Below are positions 54,225-55,052 of a stretch of DNA of 55,052 nt, piece after piece. A program made the translations under genes and the position numbers. Below the pieces are notes generated by a model. That model worked only from the letters and a program-made list of their open reading frames with translations, searched no databases and had not been told where the DNA came from. Numbering within the stretch: position 1 is the stretch's first letter; every line of letters starts with the position of its first letter. The stretch lies in assembly GCA_900769115.1 (NCBI GenBank), contig CAAGFJ010000004.1:1-55052 (forward strand), in the 5' to 3' direction. The DNA is from Lachnospiraceae bacterium (lineage in GTDB: Bacteria; Bacillota; Clostridia; Lachnospirales; Lachnospiraceae).

Positions 54225-55052
54225 TTATTCAAATGAAATACCGGTATTCTCTCCATTACCTACAATAGAGATCCAGGTCTTGCCAGGATTCAGTAATAAT
54301 TCCTGACCATCCTGTGTGTAGTACTTGGTCTTACTTTTCTGCGAATCTTTCTTCCATGTGATTGCAATAGCCTTACCATCTGTACAATAATAACCTTCTC
54401 CTTCTCCTACCTGTGTAAGTTCCTGAAGATCATTCTTCGGATTGATGCATTCATACTGGGATATCTGAATGATTACATTCTTGAAATTCAACACATTATC
54501 ATTCTCATCCGCTAAATTATCAATCTGTGGTGCATCATATTCATATCGATCATATAACTTGGTATCTGCATTGTATACGAAATACGGCTTTGAATAATTA
54601 CTGAAATTCACATGAACTGTATTCGCATCCTGCCCATTTGTAAGCTCCGTGTCTTCTTCGTTAAAGGATAATACCTTCTCATGGGTATCATCATAATCTG
54701 CAGAATATCCAAAATCTTCAATTCCTTTTACAATACGCTCACCGGATGTGTAAGCGTTATGTGGTGCTACACGGCTGCTGTCACGATAGAAACCTGCATC
54801 ATATGTCAAACCATTAATATTATCAATTGCATGACTATCCAACTTCTCCTTAGCCGGCTTAGACTGTCCATAATGTACATAGATAGCATCGTATTCATTC
54901 GCGATATTAATATAATAGTGTCTTGCACTTCGGACAGAACCAACTGCCTCAAGCTTCTCGTAATTAGAGAAAATTGGCATAATTCGGGTAATTCCGCCCT
55001 CTACCATGCATTCATAAATCATATCCGCCTGTTTTGTGCTGCAAGAAGGTAA
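54225..55052 (-). CDS. DUF3048 (YerB-like) protein, 5' end cut off
   Basis: 275 codons are inside the window and the frame stays open to its edge, so the N-terminus with the expected lipoprotein signal is missing. The family pattern is clear: ADMIYECMVEGGITRIMPIF, SVRSARHYYINIANEYDA and the C-terminal NPGKTWISIVGNG. DUF3048 proteins are extracytoplasmic and of unknown function. Confidence 0.85.
   Translation of the reverse strand, partial: LPSCSTKQADMIYECMVEGGITRIMPIFSNYEKLEAVGSVRSARHYYINIANEYDAIYVHYGQSKPAKEKLDSHAIDNINGLTYDAGFYRDSSRVAPHNAYTSGERIVKGIEDFGYSADYDDTHEKVLSFNEEDTELTNGQDANTVHVNFSNYSKPYFVYNADTKLYDRYEYDAPQIDNLADENDNVLNFKNVIIQISQYECINPKNDLQELTQVGEGEGYYCTDGKAIAITWKKDSQKSKTKYYTQDGQELLLNPGKTWISIVGNGENTGISFE

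Overview
The window looks like a chromosome segment of a low-GC, anaerobic Gram-positive of the Lachnospiraceae type (Clostridia). This rests on strong AGGAGG-type ribosome sites, SepF/DivIVA and MreC/MinCDE/RodA clusters, a BspA-like surface protein with YTG-type repeats, a DUF3048 lipoprotein-like gene and a XerS-like tyrosine recombinase. I cannot name the species. Almost all chromosomal genes right of about 7.7 kb are on the minus strand.

Region 1 (1-6504) is a filamentous-phage (inovirus) prophage lying between two identical direct repeats of at least 84 bp; the left copy touches the window edge. One repeat unit plus the interior is 6420 bp, a normal inovirus genome size. On the plus strand come a structured non-coding leader, a small gene in the ssDNA-binding-protein position, a 58-aa major coat protein, a strong intrinsic terminator, a 472-aa pIII-like adsorption protein with signal peptide and C-terminal anchor, four tiny membrane proteins, a Zot/pI-like ATPase with N-terminal membrane segments, a hairpin-rich putative origin, an HUH rolling-circle Rep and four small unknown genes. 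One 88-aa coiled-coil/membrane gene faces the other way at the right end. There is no secretin and no integrase. The element ends at the promoter of the host xerS-like gene (6557-7630), and each repeat copy carries that sigma-A-type promoter. The likely picture is a phage of a single-membrane host that uses the host Xer recombinase, integrates beside its gene, leaves xerS with an intact promoter and places a second copy of that promoter in front of its own genes.

Region 2 (7.7-13.8 kb) is a division/envelope block: pseudouridine synthase, lspA, a DivIVA-family protein with four copies of an acidic motif, sepF, ylmE and an HlyD-like adaptor, with a good promoter upstream. Region 3 (13.9-23.9 kb) has a DUF378 gene, a small P-loop protein, and a long shape/division operon (DUF4321, mreC, mreD, PBP2, minC, minD, minE, rodA, mgsA, D,D-carboxypeptidase) without mreB. 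Region 4 (23.9-32.5 kb) is a PLP lyase-family gene, miaA, mutL, mutS and miaB.

Region 5 (32.6-45.5 kb) is more accessory: a secreted protein, a NarL-type response regulator, a histidine kinase and a degenerate kinase-like partner, an HD hydrolase, a VWA/MoxR pair, a large BspA-like surface protein and a membrane-embedded LuxR regulator. Region 6 (45.5-55 kb) is housekeeping: proA, 5-formyl-THF cyclo-ligase, DUF896, two FAD oxidoreductases, a BofC-C-like membrane protein, a hybrid sensor kinase, cytidine deaminase and a truncated DUF3048 gene at the edge. I saw no rRNA, tRNA, insertion sequence or CRISPR array. Apart from positions 1-308, no gene-free stretch exceeds 300 bases.
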